Part shown: in pieces, positions 48,976-57,909 of the stretch
Layout: every line of letters starts with the position of its first letter
Position numbering within the stretch: position 1 is the first letter of the stretch
Assembly: GCA_021769525.1 (NCBI GenBank)
Contig: JAETSQ010000001.1
Location: 62,001-126,000, forward strand
DNA length: 64,000 nucleotides
Origin: Oscillospiraceae bacterium
Lineage (GTDB): Bacteria > Bacillota > Clostridia > Oscillospirales > Ruminococcaceae
Reading direction: 5' to 3'
Translations under genes and position numbers: made by a program
The notes under the pieces: model-generated
Seen by the model: only the letters and a program-made list of their open reading frames with translations
Told to the model about the DNA's origin: nothing
The model's database searches: none

Positions 48976-50202
48976 ATGTCGGTCATCAGCATCATACGCT
49001 TCTTCCGGGGGACCGTGCGTTTCGCCATCCGGGACGGGTTTTTGGAGCGGTTCATCAACCTCTGCGCCCAGAACCGGGTGCCCATCTGGGACGGCCGCCG
49101 GGAGGGGGACCGCTACACCGCCTGCACCACCCTTTCCGGGAGCCGCCGCCTGCCGGAGCTGGCCCAGAAGGCGGGGGTCATCCTGGAGCCGGTGCGTCCG
49201 GGGGGCGCGCCGGTGCTGCTGCGCCGTTACCGCAAACGCACAGGGCTCTTTGCCGGGGCGGCCCTGGTGGCGGTGGGGCTGATGATCCTGGGGTGCTTCA
49301 TCTGGCAGGTGGATATACAGGGGCTCCAGACCATCCCGGAGGAGGAGGTCCGGGATGCCCTGGAGGAGCTGGGGGTCCGCCGGGGGGCTCTGCGGCGGGA
49401 CATCGATGCCCGGCAGGTGGAGCGGATGCTGATGATCCGCCTGGATAAGGCCGCCTGGGTGGCGGTGAACCTCCGGGGGAGCAGCGCGGTAGTGGAGATC
49501 CTGGAGCGGGTCGTCCCGCCGGAACGGGTGGATGACCGGGTCCCCCACAATGTGGTGGCGGCAAAGCCGGGGTTCATCACCTACCTGGAGGTCTACAACG
49601 GCCAGCCCACCGTAAAGGTGGGGGACTCGGTGGACGCGGGGGAGATCCTGGTGAGCGGCATCATGGAGGATAAGAAGGGGCGCAACCGCACCGTCCACGC
49701 CAGGGCCAAGGTGATGGCCCAGACCAGGGAGGAGCTGCGGGTGGAGGTGCCCTACCTCCAGGAGGAGCAGAAGGTCCGGGGGACGGCGGTGCGCCGGTAT
49801 CTGGACATCCTTTCGGTGCGGATCCCCCTTTCCCTGGGGGGCATCCCGGAGGAGCCCTGGAAGGTGGAGCGGGCGGTTCGGAACATCCCGCTGGTCAGCC
49901 GCCTGGCCCCCATCACCTGGAGCCGGGAGGGCTACCTCCTGCTGGAGACCGAGACCCGGACCGTCACCCCCCAGGAGGCCAAGGCCATGGCGGAGGAACA
50001 GCTGGCCGCCCTGGAGGAAAAGGAGTTCGCCGGGATGACCGTCCTCCAGCGGGACCTCACCGGCCAGGAGCTGGGGGACCGCTTCCTCCTGGAAGGGGTC
50101 TACCTCTGCCAGGAGGACATCAGCCAGGAAAAGGAGATCCTCACCGGGGAGGAGATCCCTGGCCTTATAGCCCCGCCTCTTACCGAAAGCGCCACTGGAT
50201 AG
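48976..50202 (+). CDS. yqfD: Sporulation protein YqfD
   Basis: A 408-aa membrane protein of the YqfD (SpoIV-related) family: soluble N-terminus (FINLCAQNRVPIWDGRREGDRYTACTTLSGSRRL), one helix (TGLFAGAALVAVGLMILGCFIWQVDIQGL, about residues 89-110) and a long external domain with PHNVVAAKPGFITYLEVYNGQPTVKVGDSVDAGEILVSGIMED. ATG 48976 follows GGGGAGATGGG. phoH, which usually follows yqfD, is absent; a ROK regulator comes instead. Confidence 0.93.
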   Translation: MSVISIIRFFRGTVRFAIRDGFLERFINLCAQNRVPIWDGRREGDRYTACTTLSGSRRLPELAQKAGVILEPVRPGGAPVLLRRYRKRTGLFAGAALVAVGLMILGCFIWQVDIQGLQTIPEEEVRDALEELGVRRGALRRDIDARQVERMLMIRLDKAAWVAVNLRGSSAVVEILERVVPPERVDDRVPHNVVAAKPGFITYLEVYNGQPTVKVGDSVDAGEILVSGIMEDKKGRNRTVHARAKVMAQTREELRVEVPYLQEEQKVRGTAVRRYLDILSVRIPLSLGGIPEEPWKVERAVRNIPLVSRLAPITWSREGYLLLETETRTVTPQEAKAMAEEQLAALEEKEFAGMTVLQRDLTGQELGDRFLLEGVYLCQEDISQEKEILTGEEIPGLIAPPLTESATG

Positions 50203-50262
50203 TCAGGGCGCTTTTTCCGTTTTTATCCTTCCTTCGTCCTTTTTCTAGTGAAAACAGCAAAA

Positions 50263-50322
50263 TTAAAAGTTTTAACTTTGGTGATTTCGTCCATTGCTTT
50301 TCCGTCCGGAAAGCCGTATGAT
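50263..50322 (+). promoter_or_regulatory. Operator and promoter of the ROK regulator
   Basis: The palindrome TTAAAA-G-TTTTAA (50263-50275) lies 18 bases before a promoter TTGCTT (50294-50299)-17-TATGAT (50317-50322). The same 13 bases occur at 52957-52969. Autoregulation is likely. Confidence 0.65.
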
Positions 50323-50376
50323 GTTAATATAGCCGAAAGGTCCCCAGGCAGAAGAACGGTCGAAAGGAAGGTCTCC

Positions 50377-51585
50377 ATGACCAAGGGAGAGGGCATCAGT
50401 CTTTTGGGCGTCAAGGAACGGAACCGCCAGCAGATCAAGCGGGTGATCTACCGCCAGGCCCCGGTGACCCGGCAGCGGATCACCGATGAGCTGGGGCTCA
50501 GCCTTCCCACCATCACCACCAACGTGGCCCAGATGCTGGGGGAGGGGCTGCTGGTGGAATACGCCGCCCCCAGCCGTTCCCCTACCGGGGGGCGGAGGCT
50601 CCAGCTCCTGGACTTCAACGCCGCGGCCCACTACGCCGTGGGGGTGGAGCTGGGACCCTACCAGACCCTGTTCTGTGTCACCGACCTGCGGGGGAAGGTC
50701 TGCGGCAGCCTCGTCCTGGAGGCGGCGGACCCCCGGTACCCGGAGATGACGGCCTTTGTGGCGCAGAATATCCGGGAGCTGGTGCGCCGCTCCGGCGTGC
50801 CGGAAGAACGGCTCTTCGGGGTGGGGGTGGGCATCCCCGGCTTCATCGAGTACCAGGAGGGGGTCATCCGCACCGCCCTCCACGCCGACTGGATGGGCCG
50901 CCCCTTTGTCCGGGACCTTTCCCGGCTGCTCTCCCTGCCGGTGTGGATCGATAACAACGCCCGGATGCGGGCCTTCGGGCGGGAGATGTTCGGCTCCGGC
51001 GCCGCGCCGGATACCTTCGCTTATTTTCTGGTCTCCAAGGGCCTTGCCTGCCCGCTGATGATCAAAAACAACGTCTTGGCGGGGCACAAGGCCAGCGCCG
51101 GGGAGGTGGGGCACACCACCATCCTGCCGGACGGGCCCCTCTGTCCCACCTGCGGACGAAGGGGCTGCCTGGAGGCGGTAGCGGGGGAAAGCGCCATCCT
51201 GAACGCCGCCACCAAGGCCCTGGAGCGGGGGGAGGCGCCCTGTCTGGCGGCTTTGGTGCCGCCGGGAGAGGCGCCGGACACCACCCAGGTGCTGGAGGCC
51301 CAGCGGCTGGGGGACCCCGCCATCTGTCCCATTATGGAAAAGGCGGTGGAATACCTGGGGCTGGAGGTGGCGAATATCTTCAACTTCATCAGTCCCAGCC
51401 TGGTGGTGGTGGACGGTTATATCTTCCAGCTGGAAGAAAACCGCTGCCGCCTTCAGGAGACGGTGCAGGGGAACCTCTACGGCCTGATGGCCAAGGAGAC
51501 GAACATCGAGTTCCTCCCCTACGACCGGCTCACCGGGGCGCTGGGGGCCGCCGCCTTTGTGGTGCGCCGCTGCCTCCTGGACTGA
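50377..51585 (+). CDS. ROK-family transcriptional regulator
   Basis: A 402-aa protein with an N-terminal winged HTH (VTRQRITDELGLSLPTITTNVAQMLGEGLLVEY) and a sugar-kinase-like ROK domain (VGVEL, VGIPGFIEYQEGVIRTALHADWMGRPF, WIDNNARMRAFGREMFG, EVGHTTILPDG). The zinc-site CPTCGRRGCLE is complete. In NagC, Mlc and XylR such domains bind a sugar that releases DNA. ATG 50377 follows GAAAGGAAGG. It heads the cluster up to 57798, and both palindromic sites are candidate operators. Confidence 0.93.
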   Translation: MTKGEGISLLGVKERNRQQIKRVIYRQAPVTRQRITDELGLSLPTITTNVAQMLGEGLLVEYAAPSRSPTGGRRLQLLDFNAAAHYAVGVELGPYQTLFCVTDLRGKVCGSLVLEAADPRYPEMTAFVAQNIRELVRRSGVPEERLFGVGVGIPGFIEYQEGVIRTALHADWMGRPFVRDLSRLLSLPVWIDNNARMRAFGREMFGSGAAPDTFAYFLVSKGLACPLMIKNNVLAGHKASAGEVGHTTILPDGPLCPTCGRRGCLEAVAGESAILNAATKALERGEAPCLAALVPPGEAPDTTQVLEAQRLGDPAICPIMEKAVEYLGLEVANIFNFISPSLVVVDGYIFQLEENRCRLQETVQGNLYGLMAKETNIEFLPYDRLTGALGAAAFVVRRCLLD

Positions 51586-51618
51586 TCGTTACCTTGCAAA
51601 AGAAAGGATCACGAATTT

Positions 51619-52887
51619 ATGGTTAAGCTGACATTGCCGGACCAGTGGCTGGGGGAGGATCTCCCCGGCTGGGAGGCAGAGAGGAAGACCGCGGCGGATA
51701 TTCTGCACCGGGTCCGCGGGGGAGAGCCGGAATATGCCGGGGATCTGGGGTGGTTCCGCACCCGGACCTGGGCGGGGGACGATACCCTGGAGAGGCTGAC
51801 CGCTCTGGGAGCCGAGATCCGGAGCAAGGCGGATGTCTTTGTCCTCATCGGGGTGGGGGGCTCCAACAACGCCGCCCGCTCGGTGATCCGGGCCCTGGCC
51901 CCCCAGGGGGCGGAGGTGGTCTATACCGGCAACAGCCTTTCCCCCCACGCTTTGGGCAGCCTTTTGGAGCGGCTGGAGGGGCGGCAGGTCTACCTCAACT
52001 GCATCGCCAAGAATTTTGAGACACTGGAGCCGGGGGCGGCCTTCCGGGTGCTGCGCCTCTGGATGGAACGGCGGTACGGCCCCCAGGAGGCGGCCTGGCG
52101 CATCCTCTGCACCGGCACTCCGGGGAGCCCCCTGGAGGAGCTCTGCACCCGCCGGGGGTACGCCTTCCTCCCCTTTCCCACCGATATTGGCGGGCGGTAT
52201 TCCGCCCTGAGCAACGTGGGGCTGCTGCCTATGGCGGCGGCGGGGGTGGATATTTTCCGGCTGGCGGACGGGGCCCGGCGGATGGAGGCCCTTCTTGGGG
52301 AGGCGCCGCCGGAGGAGAACCCCGCCCTCCTGTACGCCGCCTTCCGGGATTACCTGTCCCGCCGGGGCTGCCGGGTGGAGCTCCTCTCCTCCTTTGAGCC
52401 CCGCCTCCGCTGGTTCTACAAGTGGTGGGAGCAGCTCTTTGCCGAGAGCGAGGGCAAGGACGGCAAGGGGATCTTCCCGGTGACCGGGGAGTTCAGCGAG
52501 GAGCTCCATTCCCTGGGGCAGTTCATCCAGGAGGGTTTTCCCATGCTCTTTGAGACCTTCCTGGACATTGCCCAGCAGGGGCCGGGGGACAGCTTGGTGA
52601 TCCCCCCGGACCGGGGGACCGGGGACGGCTTTGACTACCTGGAGGGGATGGACCTTTGGGACATCGGCCGCACCGCCTTTGCAGCCACGCGCCGCGCCCA
52701 TGGGGAGCACCTTCCCTGCGCCGTCCTGGAGATCCCCAGGCTGGAGGAGGAGAGCCTGGGCGCCCTCTTCTACTTCTTCCAGTTCGCCTGCTACCTCTCC
52801 TGCCGCCTGGCCGGGGTGAACCCCTTTGACCAGCCGGGGGTGGAAGCCTATAAGCGCTGGATGTTCCAGGGCCTCCACAAGCCGTAA
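51619..52887 (+). CDS. Phosphoglucose isomerase homologue
   Basis: A 422-aa SIS-fold isomerase. VLIGVGGSNNAARSVIRAL corresponds to the family's IGIGGS-type sugar-phosphate site, FPTDIGGRYSALSNVGLLPMA to signature 1, and WYKWWEQLFAESEGKDGKGIFPVTGEFSEELHSLGQFIQEG carries the catalytic Glu and conserved His region. NPFDQPGVEAYK is also conserved. It is about 25 residues shorter than housekeeping PGI. Located in a ROK-transporter cluster rather than with glycolysis genes, it may act on a modified sugar phosphate (inference). It starts 33 bases after the ROK stop. Confidence 0.88.
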   Translation: MVKLTLPDQWLGEDLPGWEAERKTAADILHRVRGGEPEYAGDLGWFRTRTWAGDDTLERLTALGAEIRSKADVFVLIGVGGSNNAARSVIRALAPQGAEVVYTGNSLSPHALGSLLERLEGRQVYLNCIAKNFETLEPGAAFRVLRLWMERRYGPQEAAWRILCTGTPGSPLEELCTRRGYAFLPFPTDIGGRYSALSNVGLLPMAAAGVDIFRLADGARRMEALLGEAPPEENPALLYAAFRDYLSRRGCRVELLSSFEPRLRWFYKWWEQLFAESEGKDGKGIFPVTGEFSEELHSLGQFIQEGFPMLFETFLDIAQQGPGDSLVIPPDRGTGDGFDYLEGMDLWDIGRTAFAATRRAHGEHLPCAVLEIPRLEEESLGALFYFFQFACYLSCRLAGVNPFDQPGVEAYKRWMFQGLHKP

Positions 52888-52942
52888 GGTTCGTTTGCCG
52901 TACCTTCGATGGAGATGAAAGGGCCTTTGCATCCGGACAACT

Positions 52943-52971
52943 TTGCACAGAATTAATTAAAAGTTTTAATA
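52943..52971 (+). promoter_or_regulatory. Operator-containing promoter of the transporter/enzyme genes
   Basis: TTGCAC (52943-52948), 17-base spacer and TTAATA (52966-52971). The perfect 15-bp palindrome ATTAAAAGTTTTAAT (52956-52970) fills the spacer and overlaps the -10, an ideal repressor position. Its 13-bp core is the same as that upstream of the ROK gene. Confidence 0.7.
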
Positions 52972-53011
52972 AACTGGCAAAAAGTAACAACACCCTGAAA
53001 GGAGAGATCCT

Positions 53012-53854
53012 ATGTCTATCATTCCGGGAAGAGAGACCCCGCCGGCCCCCAAGGCCAGGAAGCTCAAGGACTTTGGGGAGGGCTCCGGGACCGTCCGCAC
53101 CGCTACCATGGTGCTTTCCCTGCTGGGGGGCATCCTCGTCTGGTGGTTCCTTTCCCTGCTGCCGGGGGTGGGGAGCATCCTGGCAGGCCCCCAGGACATC
53201 ATCCGCCGGGCGCTGCCGGAGCTGCTGAACGACGGGGCCACCGGGGAGTTTGAGGCCTACCTCCTCATCAAGCACATCTACTGGTCCTTCCGCCGGGTGC
53301 TGGGGGGCTGGGCCATCGCCTTCCTCTGCGCCATCCCCACCGCCTTCCTCATGGGGTGGTACCGCACCTTCCGCAACATCGTAGACCCCTGGATCCAGTT
53401 CTTCCGCACCATCCCGCCCATCGCCCTCATCCCCATGGTGATCCTGCTGATGGGCACCGGGGAGAAGGCCAAGATCACCGTTATTTTCATCACCTCCTTC
53501 CTGGTGATGACGGTGACGGTGTACCAGGGGGTGCGCAACATCGATATGACCCTGGTGAAGGCGGCCTACACCTTTGGGGCCAGCGACCTTTCCATCTTCG
53601 CCCAGGTGGTGATCCCCTACTCCTTCCCCTTCATTCTCACCGCCGCCCGCCTGGGGGTCTCCACCGCCCTGACCACCCTCATCGCCGCCGAGATGACCGG
53701 CACCTTCTACGGCCTGGGCAGCATGATCCAGACCGCCCAGATCTACTTCCGGATGGATAAGGTGCTGCTGGGCATCATCTGTATTGGGGCGATAGGCTTT
53801 GTGCTGGACCGTCTGCTGCTCCTGGCGGAGAAGCGGTTCACACGCTGGAAGTGA
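53012..53854 (+). CDS. NitT/TauT-family ABC transporter permease
   Basis: A 280-aa permease with six helices. The family segment FRTIPPIALIPMVILLMGTGEKAKITVIFITSFLVM and the EAA loop NIDMTLVKAAYTFGASDLSIFAQVVIPYSFPFILTAARLGVSTAL are clear. ATG 53012 follows GAAAGGAGAG. The first gene after the operator-containing promoter, followed 18 bases later by the ATPase. Confidence 0.93.
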   Translation: MSIIPGRETPPAPKARKLKDFGEGSGTVRTATMVLSLLGGILVWWFLSLLPGVGSILAGPQDIIRRALPELLNDGATGEFEAYLLIKHIYWSFRRVLGGWAIAFLCAIPTAFLMGWYRTFRNIVDPWIQFFRTIPPIALIPMVILLMGTGEKAKITVIFITSFLVMTVTVYQGVRNIDMTLVKAAYTFGASDLSIFAQVVIPYSFPFILTAARLGVSTALTTLIAAEMTGTFYGLGSMIQTAQIYFRMDKVLLGIICIGAIGFVLDRLLLLAEKRFTRWK

Positions 53855-53872
53855 GTGAGAGGAGGCAGTCTG

Positions 53873-54733
53873 ATGAGCGAAGCAAGAACGCCAAAGATCG
53901 TGATGGAGGGGGTCCGCAAGGTGTTCCGGGGACACGATGGCCGGGAGACCATCGCTCTGAACGGTGTGGACCTGACCATCTATGAAAACGAGTTCGTCTG
54001 TGTGGTGGGGCCCTCCGGCTGCGGCAAGACCACCCTGCTGAATATCATCGCCGGACTGGAAAACGCCACCGACGGCCAGATCACCCTGAACGGGGAGAAG
54101 ATCATCGGGCCGGGCAACGACCGGGGTGTCATCTTCCAGCAGTACGCCCTCTTCCCCTGGCGGACGGTGCGGGGGAACATCGAGTTCGGCCTCCAGTACC
54201 TGCGCAAACGGGAGGACCGGGTGGAAAAGGACCCCAAGACGGGGGAAGAGCGTGTGCGGACCGTCTACCGCCGCTACACAAAGGAAGAAAAGCACGCCCT
54301 TTCGGACAAATACATGAAGATGGTGGACCTCACCGACTTCGCCGGCTCCTACCCCAAGGAGCTTTCCGGCGGGATGAAGCAGCGGGTGGCCATCGCCAGG
54401 GGGTACGCCATCTCCCCCCAGGTGCTGCTGATGGACGAGCCCTTCGGGGCGCTGGACGCCCAGACGCGGGCCCAGCTCCAGGAGGACCTGCTGCGCACCT
54501 GGGAGCAGGAAAAACGCACCTGCTTCTTCATTACCCACGATGTGGAGGAGGCGGTGCTGCTGGCGAGCCGGGTGGTCATCATGAGCGCCCGCCCCGGCCG
54601 GGTGAAGGAGATCGTCCCCATCGACCTGCCCTATCCCCGCAACCAGGCCACCAAGCTCCTGCCGGAGTTCAACGCCTACAAGAACCGCATCTGGGAAAAC
54701 GTCTACCAGGAGTACCTGGAGGTGAAGAAGTAA
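53873..54733 (+). CDS. NitT/TauT-family ABC transporter ATP-binding protein
   Basis: A 286-aa ATPase. The Walker A is GPSGCGKTT, the Q-loop stretch RGVIFQQYALFPWRTVRGNIEFGL is class-typical, the signature is LSGGMKQRVAIARGYA and the Walker B is VLLMDEPFGALDA. A 30-residue insertion rich in charged residues (EDRVEKDPKTGEERVRTVYRRYTKEEKHALSDK) lies between Q-loop and signature. ATG 53873 follows GAGGAGG. Confidence 0.93.
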   Translation: MSEARTPKIVMEGVRKVFRGHDGRETIALNGVDLTIYENEFVCVVGPSGCGKTTLLNIIAGLENATDGQITLNGEKIIGPGNDRGVIFQQYALFPWRTVRGNIEFGLQYLRKREDRVEKDPKTGEERVRTVYRRYTKEEKHALSDKYMKMVDLTDFAGSYPKELSGGMKQRVAIARGYAISPQVLLMDEPFGALDAQTRAQLQEDLLRTWEQEKRTCFFITHDVEEAVLLASRVVIMSARPGRVKEIVPIDLPYPRNQATKLLPEFNAYKNRIWENVYQEYLEVKK

Positions 54734-54745
54734 GGGGGAGATCAA

Positions 54746-55795
54746 ATGATAAAGATCGGCATTGTAGGGACGGGGGCCACCATGTCCATCGCCCACTTCC
54801 ACGCCGAGGGGTACAAGAAGGACCCCCGGTGCTGTGTGGCCGCCGTCTACGACATCAACCGGGAGGCGGCGGAAAAATGGGCGGCGGACCACGGGCTTTC
54901 CGCCCGCATCTGCGGCAGCTACCGGGAGCTATTGGAGTGCTGTGACGCGGTGGACCTCTGCACGCCCAACTTCCTCCACGCCGGCCAGGGGCTGGGGGCC
55001 ATCCGGGCCGGAAAGCACCTCTTGGTGGAAAAGCCTATGGCCATCACCGGGGAAGAGTGTGAGACCCTGGCCGCCGCGGCTGGGAAAAGCTCCGCCTGCG
55101 CCATGGTGGGGATGGTGTACCGCTACGCGGGCCCCGTGCTGCTGGCCCGGCGGATGGTCCGGGAGGAGATCGGGCCGGTGTACACCTTCACCGCCTGGAC
55201 CGGGGGCAAGCGGCTGGCGGACCCGGCGGTCCCCCTGGAATGGAGGATGATCCGGGAGCGCTCCGGCAGCGGGGCGCTGGGGGACTTCGGCAGCCACCTG
55301 CTGGACCTGGCCGACTATGTGGCCGGGCAGCGGTACGACCGGGTGACCTGCCGCCTGGGGACCTTCATCCCGGAGCGGACAGGCCCCCAGGGCACCCCCC
55401 AGCCGGTGGAAAACGATGACGCCGCTGTCTTCTCCGCCTCCGGGCCGGGAGGACTGGGGAGCTTCACCGTCAGCCGGGTGGGGCTGGACGACATCATGAT
55501 GCTGCTGGCCGGGGAGGGGGGGATGCTCCAGGTGAGCCTACGGGTCCCGGAGCAGGTGACCTACTGGGAGAAAAAGCGGGACGGCGGCTACACCGGGGTG
55601 GTAAAGTCCCTGGAGCTCCCGCCCCAGAAGCACTTTGACGACTGGTTCGTGGCGGAGACCGCCGCCTTCCTGGACGGCATCCAGGGGAGGCGCGAGGGTA
55701 TGCCGGATCTGGCCCAGGGGCTGTACATCCAGCGGGTGCTGGACGCCGCCCAGGCCGCCCACGAGACAGGGAACACACAGGAGGTAGCGCTATGA
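54746..55795 (+). CDS. Gfo/Idh/MocA-family oxidoreductase
   Basis: A 349-aa NAD(P)-dependent dehydrogenase. The Rossmann motif is IGIVGTGATMS (the usual GxGxxG ends in Ser rather than Gly/Ala), followed by the conserved KHLLVEKPMAIT. The C-terminal substrate domain includes SGALGDFGSHLLDLADYVAG with the catalytic-type His. Members oxidise sugars, inositols or their derivatives. ATG 54746 follows GGGGGAG, and its stop overlaps the next start by 4 bases, so the two are likely sequential enzymes. Confidence 0.92.
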   Translation: MIKIGIVGTGATMSIAHFHAEGYKKDPRCCVAAVYDINREAAEKWAADHGLSARICGSYRELLECCDAVDLCTPNFLHAGQGLGAIRAGKHLLVEKPMAITGEECETLAAAAGKSSACAMVGMVYRYAGPVLLARRMVREEIGPVYTFTAWTGGKRLADPAVPLEWRMIRERSGSGALGDFGSHLLDLADYVAGQRYDRVTCRLGTFIPERTGPQGTPQPVENDDAAVFSASGPGGLGSFTVSRVGLDDIMMLLAGEGGMLQVSLRVPEQVTYWEKKRDGGYTGVVKSLELPPQKHFDDWFVAETAAFLDGIQGRREGMPDLAQGLYIQRVLDAAQAAHETGNTQEVAL

Positions 55796-56670
55796 GGACC
55801 GGCTTCCACACCAACGCCTTTGTCTGGGCGGGGGTCAGCGGCCTTCCGGAGATCGCCCGGTTCGCCCTGGAGCAGGGGTACACCTGCCTGGAGGTGGGGC
55901 CCGGCATCCCTCTGGACCGGGAGACCTTTGCCGAAGTCCAGAAGGAGCTGCCCGTCTCCGCCTTCATCTACTGCCGCAACTTCATCGATGATGACCGGCC
56001 GGCCGCCCGCTCCCACCGGGAGGAGCTGTGGCGGCGGATGGACTTCGCGGCGGAGCTGGGGGTGAAAAAGATCATCTGCTCCACCGGCATCAGCCGCGCC
56101 CTCTCCATCCCGGAGGACGGCGGCTGCGACCCCCTGAAGAGCCTGGGGCCGGTGCTGGACTTCCTGGGGGCGGCGGTGGAGCGGGCCAAGGGACTGGGCC
56201 TCACCCTCTGCCTGGAAAACTGCCCCATGTACCGCAACATCGCCACCTCCCCCTATATGTGGGAGGAGCTGTTCCGCCAGCTCCCGGACCCGGCCCTGGG
56301 CATCTGCTACGACGCCAGCCACTTTGTCTGGCAGTTCATCGATGTCTACGAGCCCCTGGAGCGCTTCGCAGGCCGCATCCACCACATCCACCTGAAGGAC
56401 ACCGTCCTGCTGCGGGACAAGCTCCGGGAGGTGGGGATCCTCCACAACACCGCCAAGGAGCGGGGGTTTGAGAAAAATCAGTGGTGGCGGCACAGCGTCA
56501 TCGGGGAAGGGGAGATCGACTGGAAGCGGTTCCTCTCCCTGGTGAAGGCCCTCCCCAGCCCTCTGCTGGACCTGAGCTTTGAGATGGAGGACTGTCAATA
56601 CGAATGCGACCCCGCCCGCGTGCGGGAGGGGCTCTCCCTCCAGCTGCGGCGGCTGGAAGAACTTCTGTGA
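55792..56670 (+). CDS. Sugar phosphate isomerase/epimerase-like TIM-barrel protein
   Basis: A 292-aa AP-endonuclease-2 family (IolE/IolI/Hyi-like) barrel. Metal ligands are suggested by LCLENCPM (Glu), ICYDASHFVW (Asp/His), RIHHIHLKDTV (His) and LSFEMED (Glu). These enzymes isomerise, epimerise or dehydrate keto-sugars. It overlaps the oxidoreductase gene by 4 bases, so it may use the oxidoreductase product. Confidence 0.9.
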   Translation: MRTGFHTNAFVWAGVSGLPEIARFALEQGYTCLEVGPGIPLDRETFAEVQKELPVSAFIYCRNFIDDDRPAARSHREELWRRMDFAAELGVKKIICSTGISRALSIPEDGGCDPLKSLGPVLDFLGAAVERAKGLGLTLCLENCPMYRNIATSPYMWEELFRQLPDPALGICYDASHFVWQFIDVYEPLERFAGRIHHIHLKDTVLLRDKLREVGILHNTAKERGFEKNQWWRHSVIGEGEIDWKRFLSLVKALPSPLLDLSFEMEDCQYECDPARVREGLSLQLRRLEELL

Positions 56671-56736
56671 TCCATGGTCCCCAAGGCCGGACGGCCTTTG
56701 CCATAACCCAATAAAGAAAGAAAGGAAAGAATCGCC

Positions 56737-57798
56737 ATGAAAAAGACCCTAGCCATCCTTCTCACCCTGGCGCTGCTGCTGGGGAGCCTGGCCGGATGCC
56801 AGTCCGGGCAGCAGCCGAATAGTTCCCAGTCTCCCTCCGCCCCCGCGCCGGAAAGCCCCTCCGCTCCGGAGGCCGATCCCGGCCCGGAGGAAGCCACCAT
56901 CAACGTCATCTACCATCCCACCATCGGCGGCTCCACCGCCATCGCCACCGCGGTGACCCAGGGCTTCTTTGAGGAGCAGAACCTGAAGGTGAACCTCCAG
57001 ATGTACACCTCCGGCCCGCCGGAGGTAGCGGCCATGGTGGCCGGACAGGCGGAATTCGGCTTCATCGGCAGCGGCGCCGCTTGGCTGGCCTTCAGCGGGC
57101 AGGTGGACATCATCGCCCTGGATAACATCGCCCTTACCGAGCAGATCATCGCCCGGTCCGACGCGGGCATCACCACCCCGGCGGACCTGAAGGGCAAGAC
57201 CATCGCCGTCCAGGAAGGCGCCGCGGGGTACACCCTGCTGCTGGTGGCCCTCCGGGAGAACGGCCTTACCATCAACGACGTCAAGGTCCTGAACATCGCC
57301 AACGATAACATCCCCTCCACCTACAACGACAGCAGCATCGATGCCTGGGCCGTCTGGAAGCCCGCCGCCAACAGCCTGGCGGAGGCCCTGGGGGACAAGG
57401 GCTTTGTGCTGGCGGATAACCAGACCTACCCGGAGTTTGCCTTCCCCAGCACCTGGATCGCCAACAAGGACTACATCAAGGAGCACCCGGATGTGGCTCA
57501 GCGGTTCGTCACCGCCCTCACCAAGGCCCAGCTCTACCGGGCCGAGAATCCCTCCCAGGCCTGCGCCTATGCCTCCACCTACGCCCAGCAGGCCACCAAC
57601 GAGCTCACCGCCCAGCTGCCGGATGTGATCTTCCCCACCGGGGCCGAGTTCAAGGACTACTACAACACCGATTCCTTTGCCAATATGCTTGGGAACCTCC
57701 GGGCCACCCAGGCGGATAAGGTGGAAGGGGAGCTTGCCATCTCCGACATCTACAACGACACCTTCGCGAAGGCTGCCATCGGGGAGCTGGTGGGCTGA
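56737..57798 (+). CDS. NitT/TauT-family substrate-binding lipoprotein
   Basis: A 353-aa binding protein with lipobox LGSLAGCQS and a long Ser/Pro/Glu linker. The mature part starts TINVIYHPTIGGSTAIATAVTQGFFEEQNLKVNLQMYTSGPPEVAAMVAGQAEFGFIGSGA, typical of SsuA/TauA/NrtA. ATG 56737 follows AAAGGAAAG. It completes the second NitT/TauT transporter. The class mostly takes small anions (sulfonates, nitrate, phthalate) but here it travels with sugar enzymes; ligand unknown. Confidence 0.92.
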   Translation: MKKTLAILLTLALLLGSLAGCQSGQQPNSSQSPSAPAPESPSAPEADPGPEEATINVIYHPTIGGSTAIATAVTQGFFEEQNLKVNLQMYTSGPPEVAAMVAGQAEFGFIGSGAAWLAFSGQVDIIALDNIALTEQIIARSDAGITTPADLKGKTIAVQEGAAGYTLLLVALRENGLTINDVKVLNIANDNIPSTYNDSSIDAWAVWKPAANSLAEALGDKGFVLADNQTYPEFAFPSTWIANKDYIKEHPDVAQRFVTALTKAQLYRAENPSQACAYASTYAQQATNELTAQLPDVIFPTGAEFKDYYNTDSFANMLGNLRATQADKVEGELAISDIYNDTFAKAAIGELVG

Positions 57799-57828
57799 GA
57801 GCCCTCCCCCCGGATGCTAGGACAAAGC

Positions 57829-57862
57829 AAACATCCCCCGGTTTTACCGGGGGATGTTGTTT
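57829..57862. terminator. Terminator ending the ROK cluster
   Basis: AACATCCCCCGG and CCGGGGGATGTT pair perfectly around TTTTA, followed by GTTTT. It is shared with the convergent phosphoribosyltransferase gene. Confidence 0.88.
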
Positions 57863-57909
57863 TAAGTGCGTATCCAAATCGCGCAGATTTTGAACCGCCT
57901 CCCCGGCCA

